DNA of 64,000 nt from Pegea sp. RAD2-039 (GCA_034620365.1 JAQGEQ010000380.1:1860001-1924000), one strand, 5' to 3'. Counted from the first letter of the stretch, positions 10,831 through 25,322 are shown. The notes: generated from the letters alone by a model not told the origin. Program-made: numbers and translations.

Positions 10831-11553
10831 CTATTCACAAACCAATAGAACTTGTTTACAAGAAAATAGAGCAGACATATTTTTCTTGAAGTGTTTCCAT
10901 TTTGGTTTTTTAGTTACTTTTGACTCTTCAACCGAAACTAGTGAAATAACTCGATTTTTTCGCAGATGTTTGTTCAAAAAGTTGGAAAAACTTTTTTTGG
11001 TTTTTACAGTAACCTCTGGGTTACTATCTGAACTCCTTTCTATAGGAGAGTTTTTTCCCGAAGCAGTATTTATGCTTTTATCATCTTGGAAGCTTTTTTT
11101 ATCTATTTGATCGCCATAGCCACCAATATAAACACTTTTGATAATTGGAATACCGTCTTCATATTCACAATCATCATCTAGATTTATCTCAATAACTTTG
11201 TTAGCAGCAGCTTCAGCAGCGGCTTTTTCCAATTGTTCTTTAGCCTCTCTTAAATATTTTCTTCTCTGACATAAGAGAGTTAAGGCAGCTTTTCTGCGTT
11301 TGAAGCCAGAAGAACTCTTTTTGGCTTCTAGATACCTCAACCAAGGTACTCGCCACTCGTCATCATTTTGGTAGTACCTTATACGACCACAAGTTAGCCT
11401 TTCTTCCGAAACGGTCTTTCTCAATAACTGCATATATCTAATGTTGCCAACAATTAAAATGGGCGGAGCAGAACGCGGACGAAGACCTTCATTCCAAAGA
11501 GGTGTCATGTCGTCCTCACTTGACTGCAAACTGACGGTTTCAACGGAATCCAT
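10831..11553 (-). CDS. Intronless 240-aa protein of unknown function, right copy
   Basis: This is the mirror copy of 7051-7773, starting at the ATG at 11553. Residues 1-214 equal the left copy. The tail differs: TKKPKWKHF against TQKTKWQRF, and VLLVCE against AQMVCE. The same acidic and basic patches are present and no known domain is seen. Two CRE palindromes lie upstream at 11645 and 11890. Nothing suggests a pseudogene: the frame is intact and the length is the same. Confidence 0.75.
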   Translation of the reverse strand: MDSVETVSLQSSEDDMTPLWNEGLRPRSAPPILIVGNIRYMQLLRKTVSEERLTCGRIRYYQNDDEWRVPWLRYLEAKKSSSGFKRRKAALTLLCQRRKYLREAKEQLEKAAAEAAANKVIEINLDDDCEYEDGIPIIKSVYIGGYGDQIDKKSFQDDKSINTASGKNSPIERSSDSNPEVTVKTKKSFSNFLNKHLRKNRVISLVSVEESKVTKKPKWKHFKKNMSALFSCKQVLLVCE

Positions 11554-11644
11554 ATTATAATTATCAACTCTCAATATACGTGTTGACTGCTAAAAGAAAT
11601 AAATGAAAAAACCGAAAAAATTGTCTGAGGTGTCTTCATGATAG

Positions 11645-11652
11645 TGACGTCA
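11645..11652. promoter_or_regulatory. Full CRE palindrome, proximal, right arm
   Basis: TGACGTCA, mirror of 6952-6959, 91 bases upstream of the ATG of the right 240-codon gene. It is intact in both arms. Confidence 0.5.
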
Positions 11653-11889
11653 TAATGAGATTGTTGACATGACTTAACTACTGCAAGGTGGCGGATTTGT
11701 TTTAGTGATTTTAATATTAAGCATTTTATAAGCTTTAGTTTTTTTTCTGTTTCAATTAAAATATAATTTAGCATTAAATTAATTAAATTTCATTTAAGTT
11801 TTGGTAAATAATAGTTTTAATTGTTTTATATTCTTTGATTTAGTAAAAGCAAAGTTCCATTTTTTACAGTATCATACTTTATTGCGTGA

Positions 11890-11897
11890 TGACGTCA
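11890..11897. promoter_or_regulatory. Full CRE palindrome, distal, right arm
   Basis: TGACGTCA, mirror of 6707-6714. The site is intact although nearby bases differ between the arms. Confidence 0.45.
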
Positions 11898-12612
11898 CTA
11901 TTACTTGTAAAGTGAAATAAACTCTGGTAATCTATTTTCTAAATACTTTGCTAATTTAGTCTTTTGATAAAATAATACTTCCTCAAAAGAAAGATATTTT
12001 GTCTATCATTCTGAAAACTGTGAAGTTTTCTTCCTTTCAAAATTTCTCAAAAAGATTTTTACCTTTAATTTTATATCTTCTATTTCTTATCTTTCTGGTG
12101 TAGCATTTGGTTTTGAATGATTTTGTATAATATTGAAAGCAATCACATTTTGTCTTCGGTATTCTTCAAATTTTTTGATTTAATCTCACAAAAACAGATT
12201 TCACTTTGATTGATTTTAATTTGAAAAAAGAAAACTAAGTTAAAAGTTTGGTGTTACTTAAAATTTATCAATATCATCACCCAAGTATTGCTAAATTTCT
12301 TTTTACGATTGACAAGAAATGGAAGATAATGAATTTTTGTAATTATTCTAAAAAGAAAAAGTTGTTGATAAAAATCAAACTATAGCTAATAGTGAATACA
12401 AAAAAATGACTATGTTTTGGTCTGCAATTACAATATTAGATAAAATATGATTTGATATTAAATAAGATAATTTAAAAGTCATATTATAATAGATTAAATT
12501 TTTCAAAGATAAAGTTGAAGATTGCCACTTAGAAATATTGGTTCTAACAAACCTTTTACTGAACTAATTAGTTGGTGCTGATAGGTTTTGTTGGAGATGT
12601 TTCATTTAAATT

Positions 12613-14723
12613 GATAATAATACTAATAGGGCTTGCTTCGGCCAAAAACACCATTTGTGATGTGCTTTCAATGATTTAACTGCTTTAAGAGATGGAACAA
12701 AAGCCTTTAGTGTTTTTTTCTTTTCTCCAAAAAGGACTTTCTTCTCTCTTCAATTGTTTCCGAAGTAGAGAGCGACATTAGGATCGATCCGCTGCGATAT
12801 CCTCTTAATTTATAGTATTGATTTTAAGCGATTGCATATTGCAGGTATATTTAAAAGGAGACTGGAGCGGGCGCTGTTTCGTCTGCCATTAGATAACCAT
12901 AGAAATCCTTTTGAATGCGTTCATCCGACGGACGTGTTCAACCGAAGTCTTTGATTACTTAGCATAGTTAAATGAAATGAACGAACAAATATGTTAAAGA
13001 TGATTGAATATTTTAATTTATTTGTAAAGCCGATTTCAAACATTTGTTAGTAGAAGTACTGTAAGTAGATATACTTTTACACAACTGAACAAGTTGACGA
13101 AACTATTATAGAATTATGGTATTCTGCTCAGTCGTTGTTAACATTTTGCTATTTATGGTTATTAGCAAAGTAATCCGGATAATAATGATGTTTAATAAAA
13201 TCAATTTTCAGGTTTCTTTCATCAAAACTTAAAAAAATAATTATAAATAAACATAGAGACTGCGAATTTTTTCTGTAAACATTTTCATTAGATTTTTGCG
13301 TCTATAAAGTTTCAAGACTTTTAATAACTTGTCATTTCTAAACTGTGATTTTTTCCTCTTTATATCCTCAACATTCTATGTAATTGTTCACTGTTATATG
13401 CTTTGAGAGCTATCGAAATGTCATCTGTTACATTTTTTGCTTTGTATATTTTTGACTAAATAGGTGTTATTTGTGAGAATGTGCATTAGCGAGAGGTGCT
13501 CTCTTCAGGTACCCTCCTTCGCATTTATTGTGATAAATAAATCCTTATGAAAAAGTATACATTTTTTAAACTTTCGGTAACACACAAATTTTTTGAGGAT
13601 TGCAGAGGTAATATGATAATAACGAAGACATTATTGTTTTTAATTTATTTTTAGTGTTTAAAATGATTTAACTAAAATTGAAAATTGTTCTTGCTCTGTA
13701 GGAAAATTTAACAAGTTCTTTTTAGATCAATTTGTAAAATAAAAATCTAATTAAGATAATAATCTAATTAGGAGTTTTAATCTAAGCTTTTAGATTTGAG
13801 TTAGCATCATAATAAGTACAAACGATTAATAAAATGACTCTATGAGACAAACATTATGAATTTAAAATTGTATCATATTACGTTTGATGCTCTCAGTTGG
13901 GAGAAATTCCCTTCTGAAATTCAGCCTTGTCTTCAGTGAATAAAATTCTTGTGAAATAAAATTTGCAAAAAAATGTTTTCCAACTTACAAATGTTTTTTA
14001 ATAAAAATACGTTCTTCAAAACAAAGCAGGTTATTTTCTATCCTTATAGTTTTTAAGCAATAATTTGATGTATAGTTAAAATATTATGTATTTATTTTTA
14101 GATCTTACTATATTGTTTAACTATATAGATATTATTTATTTAAGAGCATACTTATTTATAGTTGTTTATATTTCATTAAATTGAATATGCATTTATAAGA
14201 TAAATTTGCTTTGTCTTAAATTTTGTTGTTATATGTTTAAAGTAAAATCTCTATTTTAGTTCTTATATTATGTTTAATAAATAAATCACTTAAAATTAAA
14301 TTTATTTTGTAAATTGATATGATTCTTTTAGCAGAATTATAAAGGAATTCAGTTTTATTTAAAATAGTTCTAAATTTATATTATAGTCTGATGTATGTTA
14401 TTCTTAGTCTTTATTTATTCAAAAAAAAAATTGGGGTTTAATATTGAAGAAATATATAAAAAAGTATGAAATTATTCTTTTATTTTTTATAAATAAGAAT
14501 AAAACATTATTTTTAGTATTTAACTTGTACACTATTATATATATATATAATTAATTAACTTTATCAACAAATTTTTTTGTAAAAATTTTTTATAATTATT
14601 ATTTATAAGAAAATTATTATGAATCTGATCTAAGAAATAGAATCTAATAAAATGTTTTTAAATGTCTTCTTGTTTTACAGCATAGCATTCTATTTTAAAA
14701 CTTTACTTGATTACTTTATAATA
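12613..14723. other. Intergenic stretch with a CpG-richer patch
   Basis: Most of it is plain AT-rich DNA. The part 12630-12960 is clearly richer in G+C and CpG than its surroundings (ATCGATCCGCTGCG, GAGCGGGCGC, CATCCGACGGACG). On the plus strand it holds a frame of about 60 codons open to a TGA at about 12952, without an ATG start. It could be the promoter or a 5' UTR exon of LIN7, or an unrelated fragment. A SINE tail lies at 13475-13545. From 13560 to 14720 I see nothing. Confidence 0.4.
13475..13545 (+). repeat. SINE tail, 5'-truncated copy 2
   Basis: It shares the tail found at 4572-4641 and 15796-15850 with few changes (GAGAATGTGCATTAGCGAG, then GAGGTGCTCTCTTCAGG, then TACCCTCCTTCGC) and ends in a short A/T-rich simple repeat. 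No tRNA-like head precedes it. Confidence 0.75.
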
Positions 14724-16785
14724 ATGTCAGTTCAACCAATGACTTTAAAAACTGATGTTGGAAGAGCTTTAGAACTCATCAACAACCTTAAGGTTGTATT
14801 TAAACATTATTAATTTAAATTTAACATTTTGTTTTTCAAATGTAGGCCAGTGGCCAGGTCCCTACTCAAAAATTAGAACAACTTAAAACTGTTCTTGAAA
14901 GTGACTTTTTTGATGCTGTTAGAGAAGTTTATGAACATGTGTATAAAACTGTAAATATCTCTAATAATCCTGAAATGACTGCAAATGCAACAGCCAAGGT
15001 TTGATTAAATACTGTAATCATTATTAATCTTAGTTTATTTTAGAATTTTTGTGATTTAAATATAATGTGGTTCATAGCAAAGATGGTATTATCACTTATG
15101 ATAACAAATATATATAAATGTTTATTCTTTTTAAATATTTATATACTAATATTTTTATTATAGCTTTGTTTTATTTAGCTATTATTATTATTATTCCTTA
15201 CTTGATAAATCAGCTTCTACTAGTATATAACAATTAACTTTCAATTCACTGACTAAAGATTTATTTTTATTTATTTATTCATCGCATGGCTGCAAATGAC
15301 AAATTATATAGCTCTTATAGTGAATATAACACAGCAAAACTGCTAGGTGTAGAAAATAAAGTAGAAAATATAAGTTATCAAGAATAGAGTTTAGGTGAAG
15401 AAAATGAAGAGACTGGAAGGATTATGATTCACTTGTTAACAAAATTACTTGAATCATATTTTTTAAACAAAGTTTCAGAAGGGGTAATAGATTTTGATGT
15501 AGTAATAGAGTCAGCAAGAAGATTACAGAATTTACAAATTGTGGTTACCTTATCGAAAAAGCTATTAGTGTGCTAGGTGTTTAAAGCTGTTGAACAGTTT
15601 GTTTAAGATAAATTAATTTCTGTAGAACTATTTCTAGGTTCCCTTTTATTATTTTAGAATATTCTATTATTTCCTGCTTGGTGGCGAAGCGGTTACTACA
15701 CCTAGCTACAAGGTACATCTAGCTAGGAAGTACCGGGTTCGACCCCAGGTGGAGACATATAAAACTCCTGAGAAAAAACCATAAAAAACTCCTGAGAATG
15801 TGTGTTAGTGAGATGTGCTCTCTTTAGGCACCCTCCTTCGCATTTATATATATAATATAATAATATATAATTTCGTATATAATCATTATTCAGTTCTTCA
15901 AATATTATTGGATTAATCATCAAAATAATTAGATATTTGATTGCATATATTATTAATCTCTGCTTAACATTTTAAATAGATTTATTAATTTTTTTAATCA
16001 TCTGTATTATATAAAGTGATTTTTTAATAATAATTATCCAAAATTAAACTTTTATGAAATTAAATTAAGGAAATTTTGTTTATGAATTGAAAAAATTGAC
16101 AAGAAAATTTTCAGTTCAAAAATGTAACTTTATCAGAAAATATTTTATAGGCAACAGTTGCTGCGTTTGCGGCTAGTGAAGGACATGCCCATCCTCGTAT
16201 AGTGATCCTTCCTAAAACAGAAGAAGGACTTGGTTTTAATGTTATGGGAGGTAAAGAGCAGAATTCACCGATATACATCTCGAGAATTATCCCTGGAGGT
16301 GTTGCTGACAGAAATGGAGCGTTGAAGCGCGGAGATCAGCTTCTATCTGTGAATGGCGTTGTAAGTTGTTTTATTTTCACTAATTTATTTCTTTATATTA
16401 AATAAACTAAATCTTTCATCTTATAAAAAGATATTTAAACTAATAATTTGTTAGAGCTTTCAGTTTTTGATCTTTAAAATAAAAACTAAATGATCGGATC
16501 AGAGTTTGCTTCAATATCGTGCATTAGTTTTAACAATTTTGTAGAATTTCTCATATTTAAGATTTTTCAATCACTAATTTGATTTATAAGATTTTTTGTG
16601 AGATTTTATTAAAGTACTTTTTATAGTCTGTAGAAAATGAATGTCATGAAAAGGCTGTAAATCTTCTAAAAGCTTCGATTGAAACGGTGAAACTGGTGGT
16701 CCGATATACTCCTCGAGTTCTAGAAGAGATGGAAAATAGATTTGAGCGTATGAGACTGTCACGAAAATCGAATCAAAATTCATAA
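14724..16785 (+). CDS. lin-7: LIN7 cell-polarity scaffold (L27-PDZ)
   Basis: Exons 14724-14792, 14846-14998, 16151-16360 and 16627-16785 encode 196 residues, close to vertebrate LIN7C. The N-terminal half is the L27 domain (about residues 10-65), which in this family binds CASK/LIN-2 and other L27 partners. The PDZ domain covers about residues 90-175, with the carboxylate-binding loop GLGF at 100-103 and the typical [11 protein letters not shown] segment. LIN7 is a cytoplasmic adaptor that holds receptors and channels at basolateral or synaptic membranes. All junctions are phase 0. Intron 2 (14999-16150) carries a SINE and a decayed reading frame. There is no sign of truncation. Vertebrates have three LIN7 genes; I use the invertebrate name. 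Confidence 0.96.
15286..15576 (+). pseudogene. Decayed reading frame inside LIN7 intron 2
   Basis: From an ATG at 15286 a frame runs 96 codons to TAG 15574-15576, broken once by TAG at 15385-15387. The translated pieces ([20 protein letters not shown] and [20 protein letters not shown]) look protein-like. I do not recognise the source. It may be a remnant of a mobile element or a processed copy. It may also be chance, though a near-open frame this long in DNA so rich in TAA is uncommon. Confidence 0.3.
15676..15860 (+). mobile_element. tRNA-derived SINE in LIN7 intron 2
   Basis: A tRNA-like head begins near 15676. It contains an A-box-like TGGCGAAGCGG (15682-15692) and a B-box GGTTCGACCCC (15736-15746) at a spacing normal for a type 2 RNA polymerase III promoter. 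A short linker follows, with AAAACTCCTGAGAA repeated twice. The tail from about 15796 is shared with the copies at 4572 and 13475, and the element ends in an AT microsatellite. The head-body-tail order and the presence of tail-only copies are typical of SINEs moved by a LINE reverse transcriptase that reads the 3' tail. Confidence 0.85.
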
Positions 16786-17463
16786 ATTAATTTAAAGAAT
16801 TTACAAAATGATTTAATCAAATTTCACTTTTTTTTTCTTAGATTTTTTCAGTAATTGTTTTACTTTTTCTATTTAGTGGTTTGTAAATAATAATGCTTGT
16901 AAATGATAAGAACGCTTCCAATTGTATTTAATTCTCTTAAATTGATTAAGTCTCCAACATGATGATTTTATCTTGTCTACTAATCACAATTTCTTAACTC
17001 AAAGAAGCTCTTTTGTCAATTTATATTTTGTCAAGTGAATGAAAATGGTACACGTTTTACTTTTTGTCAACTTGTATATAATCTAAGCGTCTACAACTAA
17101 ATCTTTTTTTTCTTACTAGAAATAAAATCACTTAAAATCAGGAACTTTTATTTCTACAACTGCTGCACTATTTTTTTATGTTTTCTTCTAAAGACCAATT
17201 TTGCCAATAAAAACAATAAATTTGCGAGAAGCTATTTGTAATATTTGATCTTTAAGCAGTAGCAATATAGGTAGTATATAAGTGTAGTCATCGTTGTTTA
17301 CAGGTAAATATTTTGCATAAATTAGTTTAAATGATTTATTTCATAATTCTTATTAAAATTAGTTGATACAAATAAAGCAACAAATTAGAAAAAGTTTGCA
17401 AAAAATTAAGATCACATTTTAATATTAAAATCAAAACAGACATTCAGATAGAGTTATATGTGC
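16786..17463. other. Convergent 3' region between LIN7 and IQANK1
   Basis: It holds the 3' UTRs of two genes that face each other. AATAAA at 17121-17126 fits LIN7. TTTATT at 17335-17340 is AATAAA on the minus strand and fits IQANK1. If both are used, the transcripts end close together or apart without overlap. No other feature is visible. Confidence 0.5.
17121..17126 (+). terminator. Poly(A) signal, LIN7
   Basis: AATAAA lies about 335 nt after the LIN7 stop codon and is the first canonical hexamer I noticed downstream. Confidence 0.45.
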
Positions 17464-21184
<3,721 letters not shown>

Positions 21185-23717
21185 CACCAATATTTATCAG
21201 CTTTACTTTACTTGAACTGAATACTGGACAATAAAAATATCAGTACATATAAGAAACTGAAAAACCATTAAGTTTAAAGAAACTTACAAGATGAGTTTTG
21301 TATTTTATACGCTATTTAATTTCATCAATTTTTATATCCTTCTTAAGTAATTACAAATTAATAAACAAGATATTTTAACTTGAAAAATATTTAACAAAAA
21401 TACTTACTAGTATTGTTGATAGGATGATAAAATTTAAATGTTAACTCAGCAAACCTACTTCCAAATTAAGATAACATTTTGCATGTTTTTAATCTTTTTA
21501 AAGAAATATTCAATGTTTTCTGAAATCTAAGACCTAAAAAAATTATAATAAAAAATCGCTTTTAAACTAATTTATCAAGAATAAAGCAAAGTTTAAGTGT
21601 AAAAAGTAAATATGTTGGCTTCAGCTGTTGTTAGTAGCAACAAGTTAAACTCGCCCATAAGCTTTAACCTAACAGAACGTAATGTTTATAGAAATTTGAA
21701 ATTAAAAAAAAAAATTAAGTATTATATAAGTTTCTAAACTAACTATTTAAAAACATTTTCAGCAGTTAGTTAAAAAAACTTCAAGACTTAAAATTAACAG
21801 TTTAAATAGCCATAAACTCATTTCTTAGAACTTTTTATTGTATCTTTCAATAAATATTTCAAATTAACAAGGTTTGATTTTTAATCTTAATTTTTAACCT
21901 TTTATATAATCACAATAGTCAAAAATTATTATTCATTGAAACGATTATTTGTTATGAAAAAGTAAACAGCTTATCAAGATTTAGCTATCATTACTACTAA
22001 GTATGTTTTGTAGTTTTATCAGCAGTTTTACGTAATTGATTTCTTGAAAAAAATTTTAAAGAAGAAACTAAATAAATTGCTTTGAGAAGCTTTATACTAC
22101 TTTACTAAAAAATTAAGCAAATTAATTTCTTTTTTGGGCCATTTTAATGTTTGCTGTGTTTTGGTCTACGCGCGGTCTGTGATTTAATAATTTACTTTAG
22201 ATTGTCTTTAACGAGGATTTTGAAGTTTCAAAATATTGCTATTTCACCAGGTAGTTGTTTCACAGTTGTTAGCTACTATTAGTTAATCATTTATTGAAAT
22301 ATTAGAAATTAAAAGTTTAAAAAGTTTTTCTCATAACATGACAATTTCTTAATAACAGAATGGCCGTTCTTTGTCAAAGCATCATATAGTAATTTCATCA
22401 TTGTATTTCGGTTTTACTTCAGATAGTAAAATATTTAAATTATTTTCTAGTTTTTAAAAGTTCTTATATAAAACAAAAGCTTGAAGCTATTTGATTTTAG
22501 ATAAAAAAAACTCTCATGGTTATTAAAAATTAATTAAGTTATATAATAAATGTTCAATTTATATATTTTTTTGATAATTAAAAATATTGCTTTTTGGTGC
22601 ATTTTAGCTTTAACTTATTCAGATCAGCACGTGTTGAACAGATTTATTTTTATTACAATAAATTATTTAAAAGAATTAATATTTAATTTCATTAATGAAA
22701 ATAAATTTAAATTTAGTTATTAAACAATGTTATATTGTTTTATTAATCCAGTTTTTTAAGAAAAAAAGACAGCATGTATAGGTTTGAATGAAATGACTAA
22801 TAGTTGTGCATTATTTGTTTAAAATAACTTAATTTATTTACTTTCAAAATTTATTAAATTTACTTCAGAATTTATTAATGGATTAAGCTTGGTAAGTTGT
22901 TTGTTTTGTTTAATCACATTTTAATTTTCTTAATTTGATCAGTTTTTATGTTTGTTGTTTTAACTTGTGTCTAAATAAAGTGATCTAATTAGTGTAAAAA
23001 TTATTTTTTTTATTTTTTGGGGTGTTTATGTAAAATCTAATAGTTTTTACCACTATTAGAATCATTATTTATCTACATGTAATAAATCTATCTATTATAT
23101 ACACAAAAATGTTATAAAATGTTGTTAAGTTATTTTTAGTAAATCAAAATGCTTTGTATAAGATTTGTTTCTTTAAGAAAAAACATATATCAAAAAAACT
23201 TATAAATTCATACTTCAAGCTTTCTCCTTAACTACTACATAATCACCTCTCTTCAAATGTTGCTTAAGAAATATAATTTATGTAACTTAACATTTTGTTC
23301 ATTTCTTTTGCTTTTTTGATTTATAACGTATATTTTACATGCACCTCTTGCATTGTTTCTATTTAATCATACTAAACTGTAATACTTAGGACCTTTTCAT
23401 TGTCTTTCGTATTATTTTTTTTTACAAAAATGTAGCCTTCTAACTTTTGTTCTTGAATATTTTAAATTTTTATCTACTCTATAAACTATTCCTAGCTTGA
23501 ATATAAAACATTATGAGAAATTCAAATGTATAAACCCTTTATATCTTATTAGAAACATTATTCTTACAAATAAATGTTGTGCTAAGTAGTACAGCTTGCT
23601 ACGACAGTACACAACTACCTATAGCGAAAAAATACTTTGATGGTAGCGTGTATGATTCTAACAAAAATATATTTTTTTGTCAGACTTTTTATTCTAGTTA
23701 TCACAAAATTGTGAAAA
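21185..23717. other. Divergent intergenic region
   Basis: It lies between two genes transcribed away from each other, so it should hold both promoters. It is AT-rich with no frame of note. A small GC-richer spot at about 22130-22215 (GGTCTACGCGCGGTCTGTG) might mark a transcription start. No repeats were recognised. Confidence 0.4.
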
Positions 23718-25118
23718 ATGAATAACAAAAAATACTCTTTACGTAGTAGAGGTAATTTGTCAAAAACGTCAAAAAAGGTAGAAAAGAAAAAGGATACTTG
23801 CAACAAGGATGACTCTATCATTAAACTAAAGATTGATAAAAAAAGGAAGTCAAAGACAAAGTCTACAAAAGATGTCTTTGAGTTTGACGAAGATTTTGAA
23901 GAACCACAGAAAAAAGTTCGGAAAAAAAAGACAACTGAAAAAAAGTTCAATGAGCTTAAAGCTTGGTTAGACTCTAATAAACGGGTTGCAAAAAAGATTA
24001 TTCTTCCATCTGATACCTGTATTAAAGTTAAACCAAAAGTTCCAATTACTACACCGCATGTTTCAACTGGCTCTGGTTTTGAGCCTCGTGTATTAACTAG
24101 TCTTGTTCGTCAGCTGCAAACATCAAATAGTCCTGATATAAAAAAGCAAGCATCAACTGGTCATAGTGTCCCATCACATATACCAGCTAGCTCTCAACTA
24201 CCTGTACCAAACAGTCCTCGTTCCCAACCACATATACCAAACAGTCCTGGTTCCCAACTACCTGTACCAAACAGTCCTCGTTCCCAACTACCTGTACCAA
24301 ACAGTCCTCGTTCCCACCCACATATACCAAACAGTCCTGGCTCCCTACCACGTATACCAAACAGTCCTGGTTCCCCACCAAATATACCAAACAGTCCTGG
24401 TTCCCTACCACAAGCTTCAACTAGCCTAAATACAAGCAGCTCTTCCTTTCAAGTCCAACCAGATATTGTTTCTTCTGATGTAGAAATGGAAACCATTGTA
24501 GTCTCTCAAGGGTTAGAACAAACCTTTAATAACAAACAAACACATCAAGTAACAACACCTGGACCTTCCACTTCTGCTAAAACATCAAGTATGAATACAA
24601 ATTTAATTAAAACTCCCAATTTACAAGTATCTGTTCCATTACAATCTTCAACACCCCTAAAACCGATAAGTAGTGAGCAGAAAGTTGAGATGTTTGGATT
24701 TGAGAACTTTTTAGGTGAAGCTACTTCAAATGAAGAACTTCTAGTGAGCCCAGAAATTTCCTTCCAAAAAAGCGAATCCATTTTAAAACCTTGTTCAAAA
24801 ATTATCAAAGAAATCCCAAAAGTTCAAAAAGTATCAGATACAAACGTCGAAACAAGTCGAGTGCTTCGATCGACGACTCGCCAGGTTACCATCGATGTAA
24901 ATAAGGCGGAAAAGGAGGCTCCAGTCGAGTTATTTCAAGATAGTTATGATTGGGGTGAAGCTGCATCAGAACCAAATGAAGAGGAGTCAGAATCGGAAGT
25001 AGAAATTGTTGAAAAACCAGTTGTAAAAAAAGATCCTTGTCATCAAGTGCAAGTCCCGTCTGATCTTCCTGATTTTGATGAGTATCTTAAACATGAACTT
25101 GTTATTGAAAATGTTTGA
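23718..25118 (+). CDS. FGF-motif protein, candidate sororin
   Basis: One uninterrupted exon of 466 codons starts at the ATG at 23718. The N-terminus is Lys/Arg/Ser-rich (KKYSLRSRGNLSKTSKKVEK), likely nuclear, and includes a minimal destruction-box-like RGNL. Residues about 162-231 are seven 10-residue repeats of the form PNSPxS. Near residue 330 stands EMFGFENFLGEATSNEELL. The FGF core followed by E and a Leu-Gly pair resembles the Pds5-binding FGF motif of sororin (CDCA5), which protects cohesin from WAPL. The C-terminus is acidic and ends SDLPDFDEYLKHELVIENV. It is longer than vertebrate sororin (about 250 residues) because of the repeats. WAPL also carries FGF motifs but is a much larger HEAT-type protein. 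The call rests on one short motif plus composition. Confidence 0.45.
   Translation: MNNKKYSLRSRGNLSKTSKKVEKKKDTCNKDDSIIKLKIDKKRKSKTKSTKDVFEFDEDFEEPQKKVRKKKTTEKKFNELKAWLDSNKRVAKKIILPSDTCIKVKPKVPITTPHVSTGSGFEPRVLTSLVRQLQTSNSPDIKKQASTGHSVPSHIPASSQLPVPNSPRSQPHIPNSPGSQLPVPNSPRSQLPVPNSPRSHPHIPNSPGSLPRIPNSPGSPPNIPNSPGSLPQASTSLNTSSSSFQVQPDIVSSDVEMETIVVSQGLEQTFNNKQTHQVTTPGPSTSAKTSSMNTNLIKTPNLQVSVPLQSSTPLKPISSEQKVEMFGFENFLGEATSNEELLVSPEISFQKSESILKPCSKIIKEIPKVQKVSDTNVETSRVLRSTTRQVTIDVNKAEKEAPVELFQDSYDWGEAASEPNEEESESEVEIVEKPVVKKDPCHQVQVPSDLPDFDEYLKHELVIENV
24201..24410 (+). repeat. 30-bp coding minisatellite, seven units
   Basis: Seven tandem 30-bp units, built around ATACCAAACAGTCCTGG or GTACCAAACAGTCCTCG, each encode ten residues with PNSPRS or PNSPGS. 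A degenerate eighth unit precedes them (24171-24200). Two unit types alternate in part, which suggests higher-order duplication. Each unit adds one Ser-Pro, a minimal site for proline-directed kinases. Confidence 0.95.
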
Positions 25119-25316
25119 AATATTTTTCCTTTAGAATTTTTTGATAAACTTTTTTGTTTAAAGATTTTGAAGTAATTGTCGAATGAAAATTTGTTAATAT
25201 TTGTTTGAAACTCAAAACTTTACTCCGATTTCAGTTTTCTTTTAAACAAATTCTTAAAGATTATGAACAAAATTTTATCGAGATATTTTGTGTGGTTTTT
25301 TAAACTAAATTTTGAT

Positions 25317-25322
25317 AATAAA
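25317..25322 (+). terminator. Poly(A) signal, FGF-motif gene
   Basis: AATAAA about 200 nt after the stop codon at 25118, followed by a GT-rich stretch further down. Confidence 0.5.

Larger units (their letters stand above)
9716..12612. repeat. Right arm of a large inverted repeat
   Basis: This is the reverse complement of the left arm, about 2.9 kb. Gene order is mirrored: the secreted-protein gene at 9793-10213 (+) and the 240-codon gene at 10831-11553 (-). It lacks about 240 bp present in the left arm around 5800-6040. Beyond 12612 the sequence no longer matches the left flank. Confidence 0.93.

Noticed and set aside
4572..13545. Tail repeats as an RNA gene with a hairpin
   Set aside because: The same sequence is the 3' part of a SINE at 15676-15860, which explains it better.
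15723..15923. 66-codon minus-strand frame ending [10 protein letters not shown]
   Set aside because: It is the complement of the SINE's B-box region, a common false protein made from tRNA-like repeats.
24166..24429. Overlapping frames on both strands in the minisatellite
   Set aside because: The 30-bp unit is a multiple of three, so every frame without a stop in one unit stays open. The real frame is that of the 466-codon gene.
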